The position numbers and the translations under genes are program-made. From positions 22,661,705 to 22,725,704 of the forward strand of contig OW203769.1 of NCBI GenBank assembly GCA_934045905.1: DNA of 64,000 bases, in the 5' to 3' direction. The notes under the pieces are model-generated. The model was not told where the DNA came from. It did no database searches and saw only the letters and a program-made list of their open reading frames with translations. Positions 12,353 to 24,698 of this stretch are shown piece after piece. Numbering within the stretch: the first letter of the stretch is position 1; the number at the start of each line of letters is the position of its first letter. The DNA comes from Leuctra nigra (taxonomy: Eukaryota > Arthropoda > Insecta > Plecoptera > Leuctridae).

Positions 12353-13182
12353 TGTAGCACTACTGTACCAGGGAGAGTTATATAGGTTGTAAACAACAAG
12401 TGGTTCCTTATGAATTTATAGAAGGCCGTGATTGTTTCTATGGCGATCAAAATTATAACATAAATAATGACATTTAAATCATATTTTATTCAGGATTCAA
12501 TTATATTAAAGTAAATAAGTAGTACAGAATATTATTACAGTTATATTTAAATTCTTAAAACATTAATTTATATTATAAAATGTCTTTAAAAATATTAAGT
12601 TATCTTTTCGAAACATATCACCTTTGGGGTCAAGGTTTAAAATAAAAAGGGTTCAAAACTGTAAAGCCACAACAATGGAAAAAGATGGTATGGTGTTCAG
12701 AATGAGATTGGATGGTGGTGAATTTGAATTGGAAAAAGAGGCAGTTGAAATGTAAGATTAGAAGAAGAATGTTGTGTGTATCGTTTAAAAAAAATCATTA
12801 CTAGAAGAAATGTCATAAATAACTGTTATTAAAAGAAGAATATTAATCAAGAAAAGAAGGCGGCAAAGGGGAAAGAAAAGTGCACGAAGAGAAAATTCAT
12901 GACAAAAACTATATTGATGATGAACTATCTAATGAGATGATGGAACATGATGGACTATAGCTATCTACACCTCAGTGATGAGTACTCATAATCTTAGTTA
13001 TTAATTAATAAATATAAGTTTAAATCTGGCCAGAAGTAGCTTCACCCTTTTTAATTGTACTACATAAAATTAATAAAAATTACTAGAAAAGGAAATACAT
13101 AATGCTACGAATTTATCACCCAACAGTGGGGTATTATTTGAAGATGGTTTAGGATTAATTAAGTAACTAGTGAAGAGTCACA
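12353..13182 (+). repeat. 3' LTR
   Basis: Second copy of the 830 bp LTR, followed by ACAT, which matches the bases before the left LTR. A purine-poor GTGGGGTAT precedes it where a polypurine tract is expected, so the priming tract is weak or atypical. Confidence 0.9.
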
Positions 13183-13264
13183 ACATAATACTAACAATCT
13201 ACATTTTAATTGAAATTTTTATTCCAGAAAGTTAGTTTTTGTAAGTATACAAAAGAATAAGAAG

Positions 13265-14020
13265 TGGAAGTTTTCTTCCCAAAAGATTATAATTGGAAGT
13301 TTTCTTCCATGAATTGAAAATTGTAATTTTTCTTCCACAAGCTTTAAACTTAGGAAGTTTTATTCCATAGAGTTCAAAATTTGGAAGTTTTCTTCCACAA
13401 GTTGAAAGTTGAAAGTTTTCTTCCATAAAGTTCAAAATTTGGAAGTTTTCTTCCTTAAAGATTAATATTGGAAGTTTTCTTCCCAAAAGATTATAATTGG
13501 AAGTTTTCTTTCCCAAAAATTTAAATTGTAAGTTTTCTTCCCAAAATATTATAATTGGAAGTTTTCTTCCATAAATTTAAAATTGGAAGTTTTCTTCCCA
13601 AAAGATTGTACCTAATTGGAAGTTTTCTTCCCAAAAGATTGTAATTGGAAGTTTTGTTCCATAAATTTAAAATTGGAAGTTTTCTTCCCAAAATTTTATA
13701 ATTGGAATGGAAGTTTTCTTCCCAAAAGATTATAATTGGAAGTTTTCTTCCCAAAAGATTGTAATTGGAAGTTTTCTTCCCAAAAGATTATAATTGGAAG
13801 TTGTCTTCCCAAAAGATTATAACTGGAAGTTGTCTTCCCCAAAAAATTATAATTGGAAGTTTTCTTCCCAAAAGATTGTAATTGGAAGTTTTCTTCCCAA
13901 AAGATTATAATTGGAAGTTTTCTTCCCAAAAGATTGTAATTGGAAGTTTTCTTCCCAAAAGATTATAATTGGAAGTTTTCTTCCCAAAAGATTATAATCG
14001 GAAGTTTTCTTCCATAAAGT
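13265..14020. repeat. Tandem array of a ~28-30 bp unit with GGAAGTTTTCTTCC core
   Basis: Roughly 25 copies of a unit made of the palindrome GGAAGTTTTCTTCC plus a spacer such as CAAAAGATTATAATT. The spacer varies more than the core: CTTCC is kept in almost every unit. Apparent minus-strand open frames here (GRKLPI-type repeats) come from the tandem structure and are not taken as genes. The array lies in the predicted first intron of the Fcp3C-like gene, just downstream of its non-coding exon. Confidence 0.9.
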
Positions 14021-14056
14021 TATCACAAGTTATAGTAAATGAAAGGTTTGGCTTAC

Positions 14057-14110
14057 CCAAGTTGTGCGAAGAGGTTTGGTAGTCGACTTCCCGGCTGCTC
14101 CCCGAAGACT
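14057..14110 (-). other. Predicted non-coding first exon of the Fcp3C-like gene
   Basis: On the minus strand an arthropod initiator (TCAGT, +1 at 14110) lies 34 bp downstream of a TATAAAAG box and is followed by a donor GTAAGC after 14057. The first coding exon has its own acceptor at 6508-6509, 12 bases before the ATG, so a 5' UTR intron of about 7.5 kb is required. This is the only promoter-plus-donor arrangement I found upstream on that strand. The link between the two exons is inferred, not seen. Confidence 0.5.
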
Positions 14111-14136
14111 GATGCTCTCTGCAGATCGGCGCTGCT

Positions 14137-14144
14137 CTTTTATA
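14137..14144 (-). promoter_or_regulatory. TATA box (TATAAAAG)
   Basis: Consensus TATA box on the minus strand, 34 bp upstream of a TCAGT initiator at 14108-14112. It probably drives the Fcp3C-like gene, unless an unrecognised transcript starts here. Confidence 0.55.
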
Positions 14145-14199
14145 CCGTCCAATGTAGTGCTGTCTCTCTCACCGAGTGACTGGATGACACATCGAGACC

Positions 14200-14224
14200 T
14201 TCTCGAACGTTCCATGGAACATTC
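14200..14224. promoter_or_regulatory. Heat-shock-element-like array (HSF site)
   Basis: TTC at 14200, GAA at 14205 and TTC at 14210 form a perfect three-pentamer heat shock element. After a two-base offset, GAA at 14217 and TTC at 14222 add a second inverted pair. It lies about 55-80 bp upstream of the TATA box, a normal position for HSF binding in insect heat-shock promoters. Confidence 0.55.
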
Positions 14225-14666
14225 CACTGATATCGTCATAGCGGAAATTAATTCGCATACATTTAGATACATAAATTAAGTGATTCATCAGGAGGATTGT
14301 AGCTGGGAAGAGGGAGATTGGTGAAGGGATGAACTTGCCCCATCTAGCACCATGTGAAAATGCTGAATTGAAAAAAATCCAAATCCAAATGGTTTGAGAA
14401 AAACATACAAGAAATCAGCTGAATTAATTTTACAGCTTCCACATTACAATTTTATATTTTTTGAAATATTGTTAGTAGAGATATTTTCCGTTGTTTATCA
14501 TTAAGTACAAAAGATCAAATACATATTTGTTTTTATATTCATATTTGTAAATTCTAGTCTAAAATATTTTTAAAAAATTAAAAAAATATTTGTTAAAATA
14601 GTAATGAAAATGAATTCATATCTCCCGGCAGTTGCGTGCGCGTGTGTCCTTGAAATGACGACGCGA

Positions 14667-14672
14667 CACGTG
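14667..14672. promoter_or_regulatory. CACGTG E-box in the S-formylglutathione hydrolase promoter region
   Basis: A CACGTG palindrome lies about 110 bp upstream of the predicted 5' UTR donor, in a TATA-less GC-richer patch (14635-14710). This is the likely promoter of the plus-strand gene, about 0.6 kb from the divergent minus-strand promoter. It is a motif match only. Confidence 0.3.
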
Positions 14673-14775
14673 ACTTCACAGCTGCTGTAAATCTGACATC
14701 TAGCCGGTGGACTTTGTGCTTGGTTTTAACCTCTAATTTTATCATTTTGTCCTTGTTGCTGTTTGCTGCCTTACG

Positions 14776-14881
14776 GTATGAAATTTGCTTATATTAGTTG
14801 TCGCATTGAAGTGTATCAGTTCATATAGCAATGAAAATTAGCTCAAGACTTCTGCAACAATCCATGTCAACTCTTTTGCAG
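14776..14881 (+). other. Predicted 5' UTR intron of ESD
   Basis: Donor GTATGA after TTACG and acceptor CTCTTTTGCAG directly before the chosen ATG define a 106 bp intron. If it is retained, translation could begin at 14831 instead. Confidence 0.5.
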
Positions 14882-17800
14882 ATGACTGAAGTGAATTTGA
14901 CAGAAGTTTCGACTGTGCGATGCTTCGGTGGCCACCAGAAGGTTTTCTCCCACAATAGGTGTGCTTACAAACAAAATAAGCATATTAGATCATAGAGAGT
15001 TATTAATTCATCTAGCTAACTTTAAATGTTATGTTTCAGCAAAGAACTTTCTTGTAAGATGAACTTTGCAGTGTACCTTCCGCCTCAGAGCGCTGATGCT
15101 AAAGTTCCCGCAATATTCTGGCTATCGGGTTTGACTTGCACTGAACAAAACTTTATTCAGAAGGCTGGTGCACAGCGGTATGCTGCGGAGAAGGGCGTGA
15201 TCATAGTTGCACCTGACACTAGCCCACGTACGTACATTGTGACACGCCAATTAGTATATAGACACCTGTTGCCTACGGGATGGATCATGATAAGTGATGT
15301 TGTTTGATTAGGAGGTTGCAACATCGCAGGGGAGGATGACAGCTGGGACTTTGGAACTGGAGCTGGCTTCTACCTCGATGCCACCAAGGCACCATTCGAC
15401 AAGAACTATAACATGTACTCGTACATCACCAAGGAGCTAACGGAACTAGTGAAGGAATCGTTTCCAGTGCAAGAAGATTCACTATCAATCATGGGCCACA
15501 GGTAGGTAGTTTTAAATAAACGAAGATACTATACTGGGTATATGGATTTAATAAAAACTCTCTCTAGGATCTACACCAGTACTATGTCAAATAAATAAAA
15601 CAAATAAAACCTCGGCACAATATTTCAGGGATGCTTCTATCCCCGTCTTCAGGTGCACACTGCACCTGGGGCCTCATTCACAAAACTTTTTGACGGTGTT
15701 ACCGGGGGCGGCCAATGTTATTTCATATGGGACTACGATCTAATCCGAGCTAAACCTGCTTTGTGAATGTGGCCCCTGGTAGGTAGTTGTTTAAGACAGA
15801 CCAAGCAAGTTAGAATCTACCATCATTGGCCTAGAGCGAATTTAGCACCATCAAATAGAGGGAAATTAAAGGAAACATACCTACTATGGAGCAAATTGGG
15901 TTCATAGTCCAGTCAAATGAGAGATTTACCCAAAACAAATTGCAACATTTGGTTTTTTGGTGTCATTCTCTTCAGAAAAATGCACTCTACAACATCCAAA
16001 ATCCGCGCACCGGAAGTACTTTTTAATCACTGTTTAATTAATTTAATTTCCCATGTTAATTTCACCTTGCAAAAAATACTTCTTTTAATGTAACTCTGAT
16101 TTTGACGAAACTTGGCAGAATTGTTCACCATCCTAAAAGAACACAAAAAGCTCTCCAAGCGTTTTTCTCTAAATCTTATCGTTTGGGAAATATGGCCCAT
16201 CGAAAAGTCATATTTTAGTCAGTTTTCGACGATTTCGACCACTTTCGAGTGTAATTTGACGTTTTGCGAGGTCCATATTTCCCAAACGATAAGATTTAGA
16301 GAAAAACGCTAAGAGAGGTATTTGCATCATTTAGGATGGTGAATAATTCTGCCAAGTTTCGTCAAAATCGGAGTTACATGAAAAAACGTTTTTTTTGCAA
16401 GATGAAATTAACATGGGAAATTAAATTAAGGAGGGATAAGTGATATAATCACGGTCTTCTGGAAATTTCTACAAATTTGCAAAGAATTTCGAATTTCTAG
16501 AAGACCGTTTTACCATGGCAACATAAATTTACATGTAAAACTGCACTTTTCAGATGGAAAAACGTAAAAATAAAGCAGTAAAACCCTCATAGCTCGGTAA
16601 AACGTTCACGAAGGTATACATTTAAAAATGTTATAATCAAATATTGCATCTGATACATGCTATAGTAGTTTTTCAAAAAATTCTATACGTGGGAAAGCAG
16701 CCAAATAAGCTTTTAAAAATATCAGCATGACTTTTTCCGTATGATCGCAATGTTAAACTGAGAAGAAAACTGTAACTTTGAAGCGATATATCTCAAAAAT
16801 TAGTTCACGTTGACCACTTTTTCTCGCCATATTATGATGCAGTACATAAAAATCTATTTATATGCGAAATTTGAACGATTTCTATACATAAGTGAAATTC
16901 GGAGATCCCTCCTTAAACAGTGATTAAAAAGTACTTCCGGTGCGCGGATTTTGGATATGTTGTAGGGGGCATTTTTCTGAAGAGAATGACACCAAAAAAC
17001 CAAATGTTGCAATTTGTTTTGGGTTTGGACATTTTTAAGCTTGATTTGACTGGACTATCAGGGTTCCACTTTCGTGGTCATCCTTTTTTACTGTCAATCA
17101 ACAGGCAAAAGATGGAAAGGTTCCCTACTATCAGGCCACGAGTCTCTTCACCACATTATATCATTACCTATTCTTCATCATCTCCATGCAATCAATAATC
17201 ATTCATCCTTAGTCTAGTTACCAAACAGCAAGACATTAAACACCACTAAAATCGGAGAACTGGTCTGCTACTGATGAAACTTGCTCACAGCATGGGCGGA
17301 CACGGTGCCTTCGTCTGCGCACTGAAGAACCCCGGGCTGTTCAAGAGTGCGTCTGCGTTCTCGCCGATCTGCAACCCGAGCAACTGTGCTTGGGGCCGCA
17401 AGGCATTCGAGGGATACCTCGGACCGCAAGAGGGGGGCTCGTGGGCCGAATGGGACTCGACGGAGCTGGTGAAGAAGTACAACGGTCCTCCATTGCAGCT
17501 CTACATTGACCAGGTAATGAACAACCTCATAAGCAAATCATTACAGATAAGTTGATAACGTTTAAGTCTTACTAGAAAAAAATAAAAAAAATAAAGAACT
17601 AGGGTTGAATATGTTTTCGCGGTATTGGGACGCGCAGCGCTCGAATACGCTATCTGGTGGTAGATTTTGGAACTTGACTTTGGTGGATCAGCATTCACTT
17701 CGGGCCGCCTACACGGGCTAACTAAGTGCAACTAACGGAGATTATTTTCGTATTTCTTCCGGTTATTTGATGATTTGTTTAGCTTGCACCTTTAATCCAA

Positions 17801-20747
17801 CAAATGTTTGACATATTATACTATTTATTTAGTTCAATTAGATTTAAATATAATACATGATAGCGTTATTTCCATGTGTTTTACTGATCATATCTTCTAG
17901 TCTTAGCTGCCATACATTGCGAGTTTCAGTGAATTTCGCACCTATTTAGGTATTTTGTGAGTATAAAAGTGCTGTACTATACAACTGGAGCTGAAAACTA
18001 AATTTATGCGATACAAGGACGTATAAAAACGATAGTAGACCGTACCTTTCATAAGAATATGCGATGGGGTGAAAAGACGGCTCCTATTTGCCAACGGGAC
18101 GGAATATTCAAAGACATATTTTCGTACCACTTCGAGTGTTGATATTCTCAATTGCCGTTATTGATTGAACTATTATTTAAGAAACCTTCAATTAAACCCA
18201 TTCATCAGAACTTAATTTTTATTTTTGCTTTCATTACTGATTTATTCCAGTGGAGAATTAAATAGTCATGCAAAGCAATAAAATGCATAGATAGTAACTT
18301 CTATTTACTATTGTTCTCCAAGCATATTTTGCTATTACTTAAATATCTTTGATATTCGCTTAAATTAATAAATATTTTAAAATGTGTAGGTACTATGTTT
18401 GAATGATGCACCAAGAACATGATAATCACTCCGAGGATAAATTAAATAACTATCTCCCTTGCCCGCGAAACGAGTCACAGATCAGATGAAATCAAATAAT
18501 TAAATAAATATCTATTCAGAAACAAATATACATTTTGGAGCTTCATACTGTAACACGCATTAATCTATTAAAACTTAAAAGTGAATTCGATTTGAATAAT
18601 TCAACTGACAGCCCTCAAAGATATTGTCAATAGATCCTATTACCGATCAGGCTATCATAGTTTGTTGAAATAAAGAACTGAATAAACATTAACTAGGTGG
18701 GTCCATAATACAATAAATAATTTTCATGATGTGTGGTTTTGTTAATACATGTGGAAAAAATAATTGAAGTACCTATACATACTTTGATTTTTGGTACAAT
18801 TAAGGGGAATGTACACTGAATTTTGTATCTCAGCTAATATAAGTGGCACAACCTTCAGATTTTAGAATCAAATAACAACTTACTCAAAAAAATTAAAATT
18901 AAAAAAAAAAAAATTTGGACAAATTTTATGGATTTTATTTAGTTTTTATGCATAAAAACATACATCCACCAAATTTGCTACTCCTTTTATAAATTTCAAA
19001 ATACAAAAAATTATAATTTTTTTTTAGTTACCAGAGGCACACTGAATAAAACAACGTGGAGTTTTTCTAATAAATTTACTTATTTTAGGAGTTAAATTTT
19101 TTTGAATATGTACATTTCTGATTTTACTACTTTTACCTATTAATTTGACATATTTAGTGCTATTATTTTTTTTAAATTTATTCAAACATTTTTAACTGAT
19201 AAAATAAGTAAATTTATTTGAAAAACTCCACGTTGTTTTATGCAGTGTGCCTCTGGTAACTAAAATAAAAAATTATTTTTTTGTATTTTGAAATACCAAA
19301 AAAGGAGTAGCAAATTTGATGAATGTATGTTTTTAACCAAAAAACTAAATTAAATCCATAAAATTTGTCAAAAAAAGTTTTATTTTTTTTTATTTTTTTG
19401 AGTAAGTTGTTATTTGATTCTAAAGTTTGAAGGTTGTGCCACTTATATTAGCTGAGTCCAAAATTCAGTGTACATTCCCCTTAAGGAAGAATGTGCCGTT
19501 GTTGCAATTGGAAAGTCAGTCTGAGAGATCCGATAATAATTCAATTTTTTAAGTGCCATGTCATCAAAAACACCCGAAATATGTGTGCACACATATAGTA
19601 CACGTGATAACTATCAATTAGACGTAAAAGTTTTTGAATTCCGTCTAAAAATATGTAACTAATCGTCCCCGAATAACAGGTAAACCTGGCAGAGAGGGTA
19701 GCAGAATAGCACTGTGCAAACACGTGACAGAAACTGATCCACTAAACTCGGCCACTTCCTGTCATGTGCGTTTCCGTTGCGCTTCCCAATTGAAACCCCA
19801 AGCCGTCAAGTAGTATTGCCTGGTAGGCTCACGTAATTGATCCCAAAATTGTCACCATCTTAAATAACACACACGTTTAGTACTCAAGGCTTTGAAAAAA
19901 GAGAAATAAACAGATGAACTCTGCGAAGTCCAAGGGATAAAGAATTACCTGGGATTAAATACAGGAAAATGTAAAACTATTAGCTTCAGTACTAGAAAAT
20001 CAGGGGAGAGCAAAAAATACTGTCTAAATGGCACTGAGCTTGAAGATGTTAACAGTTATAAATATTTAGGAATTACCATAAAAAAACAACTACACTGGGG
20101 GGAACACATTGGAAAAGTTACTAGGAAAGCTATAAATGCGCTAAATTTCATTATGAGACAGCTAAAGGGGGGCGGAGTGGTAGCTAAAGATAGGGCTTAC
20201 AAATCTTTAGTAAGACCAATGGTGGAATACGCGGGGGCAGTCTGGGATCCAGGGAATCAGGCGGGAATTAAGGCAGTAGAAAAGGTACAGAGGCTCGCTG
20301 CGAGAAGGGTGACAGGGAGGGTGAGAAGATGTATATTTGAATTGGACAGATTGGGAGTGATGCAACGCAAAGTGGAAAGACCGTCAGAAATGATTCAAGA
20401 ACTTGGATGGTCATCCCTGGAACACAGACGACGAGTAGACAGGCTCTGCAACATCTTTCGTGCACGCAGTGGAATCGGCGGCTGGGGAGAGATGGCAAAC
20501 AGGTTGGAGTGGTCAAACCGAACAGGAAGAGAAGGGTTGCTAAGGGTTGGACAAGTGAGGACAGAGGTGGGAAGGAACTCTTTCATAACGAGAGGAACGA
20601 GGGAATGGAACGGCCTTGAGCGGCAACTGCACAAAGAAGAGTGTGTGAAAACATTTCGAATAAAACTATTAGAAAAACTATAGAATCATCAGGGACTTGC
20701 CACCGTGCAACAGCGCACGGTACAGCTAGATAGTAGATAGGGACAGT

Positions 20748-20805
<58 letters not shown>

Positions 20806-23800
20806 TTCGCCTGTGCACCAAGGAGGCACTTCCTGAGCACCAAAAGCTCAACAAGTGACAAACCTCGGGACAGTTTTATAAGGCTAATTCGCCACGGAGA
20901 GGACAGCTTAGGCAGTACGCGAACGCACCACTTCCACTGAACACAACCGGGCTTAGGCACCTTAGACTCCTGATGATAATAACTCCCACAGGAGCAACCC
21001 GACACACCAGCAGCAAAGTGACTACATCGGCCGGCTACTAACCGCCGTCATACTATTGAACCGTATCCAGTTCAGCCATGAGCCTTGCAGCGCCATAGTG
21101 GCGCACCTCCGGAGCGTTCCCCTACCAATGCCCATACGGACAAGGTCTCTGGCGGAGCTCCCCGACCACACTCCCTTCCATGTCACTGTCCCCGACGTTA
21201 CTACAACATTATTCGGTGGGACACCGCACCGTTCTGAAATGCGGTTTATGAGACTGATATTATTTCGATATTTAGCAGTCTTTAACGCATGTGCTACATT
21301 AGGATCAGCACTACCGGATACTACCTGGACGTCAACCACGACCGCCCTCTCCTCCTTCCATGCCACCACATCCGGCTTCCTCTTCCCAGAGTCAGTCACG
21401 TAGACCTTCTCCTGCTCAACGGTCCACCCCTTCTTCCTCAAGGCTTCACTGACTTCGTTACAGATCTTATTGTGCCGGAGTATTCGTCCGCCATGGGTCC
21501 GGAAACAAGATTGGATAACATGCGCCGCAGTCTCAGTCACCTGACACTTAGCACGACACATGAAATTCCTCTCAGGTCCCCTGCGACCACGAGACGTCCG
21601 GACTCTAGTAGGAAGACACCCAGCCCTGACCTGATGATAGTGAACGTAATCCCTGGCAGGAATAGATCCGCCTACGTTCCTCACCCAGGAGGTGGAACTC
21701 ACGTCCTGCGAACAGTATTTGAGCTCCTTACCATCCACTGAGCCATGCAACAGGTCTGCCAGATGCCCCCTCAACTGTACAGCATTGGTTTCATCAGTCC
21801 CAACGTCACGCAGAGCATCGTAACACCACTCAAGCCGCTTGCGACCGTAGTGAGTGTCCAACGCTGCACGGACGCCAGGAAGAGTGGAATCCCGCATACG
21901 TAACATCCGTCTCAACCTCAAGGAGGGTATCACTAACCGGAGCATAGGGACACCAAGCCCTCCATCCATCACACTCGCATGGTAGTACCCGATAGGCACG
22001 TCCGGCTGTAAGTGGAGCCACTTTCTCACCGCCGCACGCGTGCACACGTCTAAGGCCCTTAACGCCCTAGCCGACACCCTCCCCAACACCAGCTCATGAA
22101 TGAACCGAGGAAGGAGGAAAGTAGTCAGCAGCTGTAACCTCTGATGAGGCTTCAGTGGCGCCTTGGTAACCCTGTCAATGTACACCGCCAGCTTCGGGTG
22201 AGACTCCACCGCCCCAGACCATCCATAGTCAACCCCCAAGTACCTCCAGACATCGACTGTGCCATGCTGAGCCAGACGTTGGCCACACTTCAGAGCAAAT
22301 TGCCCATCAGTGATGACCTTCAGCTTTTTGTCTTTGCCTGAAGGTACAAGCGAGGTGACCCCACTCTTAGAGGCGTTCAGAGTGAGGCCGCACAGCGCAA
22401 ATTCAGCCTCCAACCGAGCCAAACTCGATCTCATTCCCACGGCCGATGATGAAAACAAAACCACATCATCGGCGAACGCCAGGGCAGATACCTTGGAACC
22501 TCCCACCGTGAATCCAACTTCCTCAGGGATCTGTCCCAGTGCCCTGTCAACAACCAAGTTGAACAGTAATGGCGACAGAGGATCGCCCTGACGCACCCCA
22601 CGTCCCACCTTCACCCTAGCGGCCCTTCCCTTCATGGAAGTTTCTGCAGAAGCGTATAGGGTCCTCACGTAGTCCACGAATGGACCAGGAAGACCTACAC
22701 TTCTTACCGCGTGAACTATCGCATCATGTGACACCGTGTCGAAAGCTTTCGACACGTCCAAGGAGGCTACATGCAGTTCACGACGGTTGACCCGGGCCTC
22801 CTCCAGAACAGCGGAGAGCACCAAGAGATTCTCGGCACACCCGTCGAACTTTCTGAAGGCTCGCTGACGGTCGTCAAAGCAGTCTGCTTCCGAGAGTCGG
22901 GCCGCAAGGACCTTGTGGAAATGCCTGGAGACGACCGACCCAACCGAAATCGGGCGGTAATCAGACGGCAAACCACTGTCCTTTTTCGAAATGAAGACAG
23001 TTCTGGTTAGCGCCAGTTCACCTGGCAAACGGCCTCTCAGCATGAAACAGTTGAAGAGGATTGCCTTCATTAGCGAAGGGACTCGCGCCCACTCTCGCAC
23101 AGAAAGGCGGTCAGGTCCAGGGGCTGTAGAGGGCTTTAGCACGCATGACTCCACGTCAGCAACACTGCAGCACCTCCACACGTACGCCAGTTCAGGTTCG
23201 GGATTCATACGCGCGTCCGAAGGCAATGGATTCCCAGGCTCCATAAAAATGGGCGCCCAGTACTCCGCCATCACCTTGTCCGCAGGACGGTGAATGTCCT
23301 CTTCCTCCCCATCAAGAACAAGCCTGGCTACGGCCTTCAGATCTCTGTCATAGAGACTCTGGACCTTCCCATACTCCATCCTCCTCTTCTGCCTAGCGGT
23401 CATCGGCCTCCCCGGCGCCTTGCGAACTCGGGGATCAGGTCCCACCTCCCTCTTTGCAGGAAAGAGCGTGTTCAGCCATGTCATCACAGCGTCATCACAC
23501 TCAGCCCCACTCAGAGCCAGCTCGACAAACTGCCGAAACAAGCCCACCTCCCAATCGACCATTGAGGCGAGCCGACCTAAGCCAGCTCGGATCTCGTCCT
23601 CCAGCTCGCGCTGCGGACAGGCATTGGGCATGGAAGAGGCAGATCCGTCATCCGGACTCGGAGGATGACTCCTCGGAGTGGCAGTTCCAGGTTGAGGATC
23701 CAGTCGCAGAGACGAGACGGCCGTTTCTACCAACAACTTGTACGCAGGCTTACGCCTTTGTCCCTTGATGGCCTCGACCGTCCTGTACCCGAAGGCACCC

Positions 23801-24549
23801 GCATGCAACTGGATGTTCATCCCCTCATTACCTCCCGAAACCACCAGTGCCGCCTCGGCTTGCGCCATCAGCAGCACCTCCTCATCATTCCACCTCGCCT
23901 TCACACGAGTCACGTCAATCGCCCTGTTGGCATCCACCGGGTGCGCACGCTTCACGTGGACCCCTAACCCAGTCTTCGTGTTGAAGACTCTCTCACACCG
24001 CTCACAGCCAAACACGGACACGGCCAATGCCACCCCGCTATCAGGTGCATCGAGCCGCAAATTGGTTCCCCTGGCCTGCGGGCCCAGGGTATTCTTAGCA
24101 TTATCACTAGTGTCTTGACCAATTTTTTGTGGATCAAAAGGGCTGGTAACCCCAGTGACCCCGGTACCACCAGCACTCAGTTTACCGGAGTGAGGGCCGA
24201 AGCACCCACCTAGCCGGTGTAACAACTCTCACCACGCGAAGGCGTGCTGTGTGGCCACATGGCGCCATCAAGCTGGGATTCAACAAACTCGATTTATTGG
24301 ACCAAGATGCATCACAATCCCCTGGGTGGTGTGTAACAAGAAAAGCAACCCGAGATGATGAGAGAACTCACCCAACCGAACACGCAGCAGCCGGTCCACC
24401 CCACTCGCCGGGAACCTGACAAGTGTCTTCTTTCCCGTGTGGACCAGGGTTCTTAGGCCCCGCCTCACAGTACCGGAAGCCTCAGCATTCCCATAATGAA
24501 ATGAGTCTCCCTTGATCCTTTTCAGGAAGGAGTAGCTTATACTCATTCA

Positions 24550-24604
<55 letters not shown>

Positions 24605-24605
24605 T

Positions 24606-24639
<34 letters not shown>

Positions 24640-24664
24640 CGTCAACACATTGTAAACGCCATCG

Positions 24665-24698
<34 letters not shown>

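Larger units (their letters stand above)
6539..13182 (+). mobile_element. Complete Ty3/gypsy LTR retrotransposon
   Basis: A 6644 bp element with two 830 bp direct LTRs (6539-7368 and 12353-13182) that I could not tell apart by reading. The flanks repeat ACAT on both sides. After the left LTR comes TGGCACCCAACGTGAGAG, which resembles the tRNA-Lys(CTT)-type primer binding site TGGCGCCCAACGTGGGG. Gag and pol frames are open. There is no envelope-like frame between pol and the right LTR. It lies antisense inside the predicted first intron of the Fcp3C-like gene, 31 bp from the splice acceptor. The matching LTRs and open frames indicate recent insertion. Confidence 0.92.

Noticed and set aside
13232..13929. 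Minus-strand repetitive frames (GRKLPI repeats) as a repeat protein
   Set aside because: They arise because the tandem unit is often a multiple of three; frame changes between neighbouring units break them and there is no start or signal context.
13265..14020. CRISPR-like array
   Set aside because: Spacers are themselves repeated, not unique, and this is a eukaryotic intron.
20153..20683. An R1 element next to the 28S fragment
   Set aside because: The reverse transcriptase tail is on the opposite strand to the 28S and its motifs are CR1/L2/Jockey-like. R1 inserts in the same orientation as 28S.
21056..24118. Plus-strand open frames of 60-150 codons
   Set aside because: They are antisense shadows of the R2 open frame, with no independent motifs.
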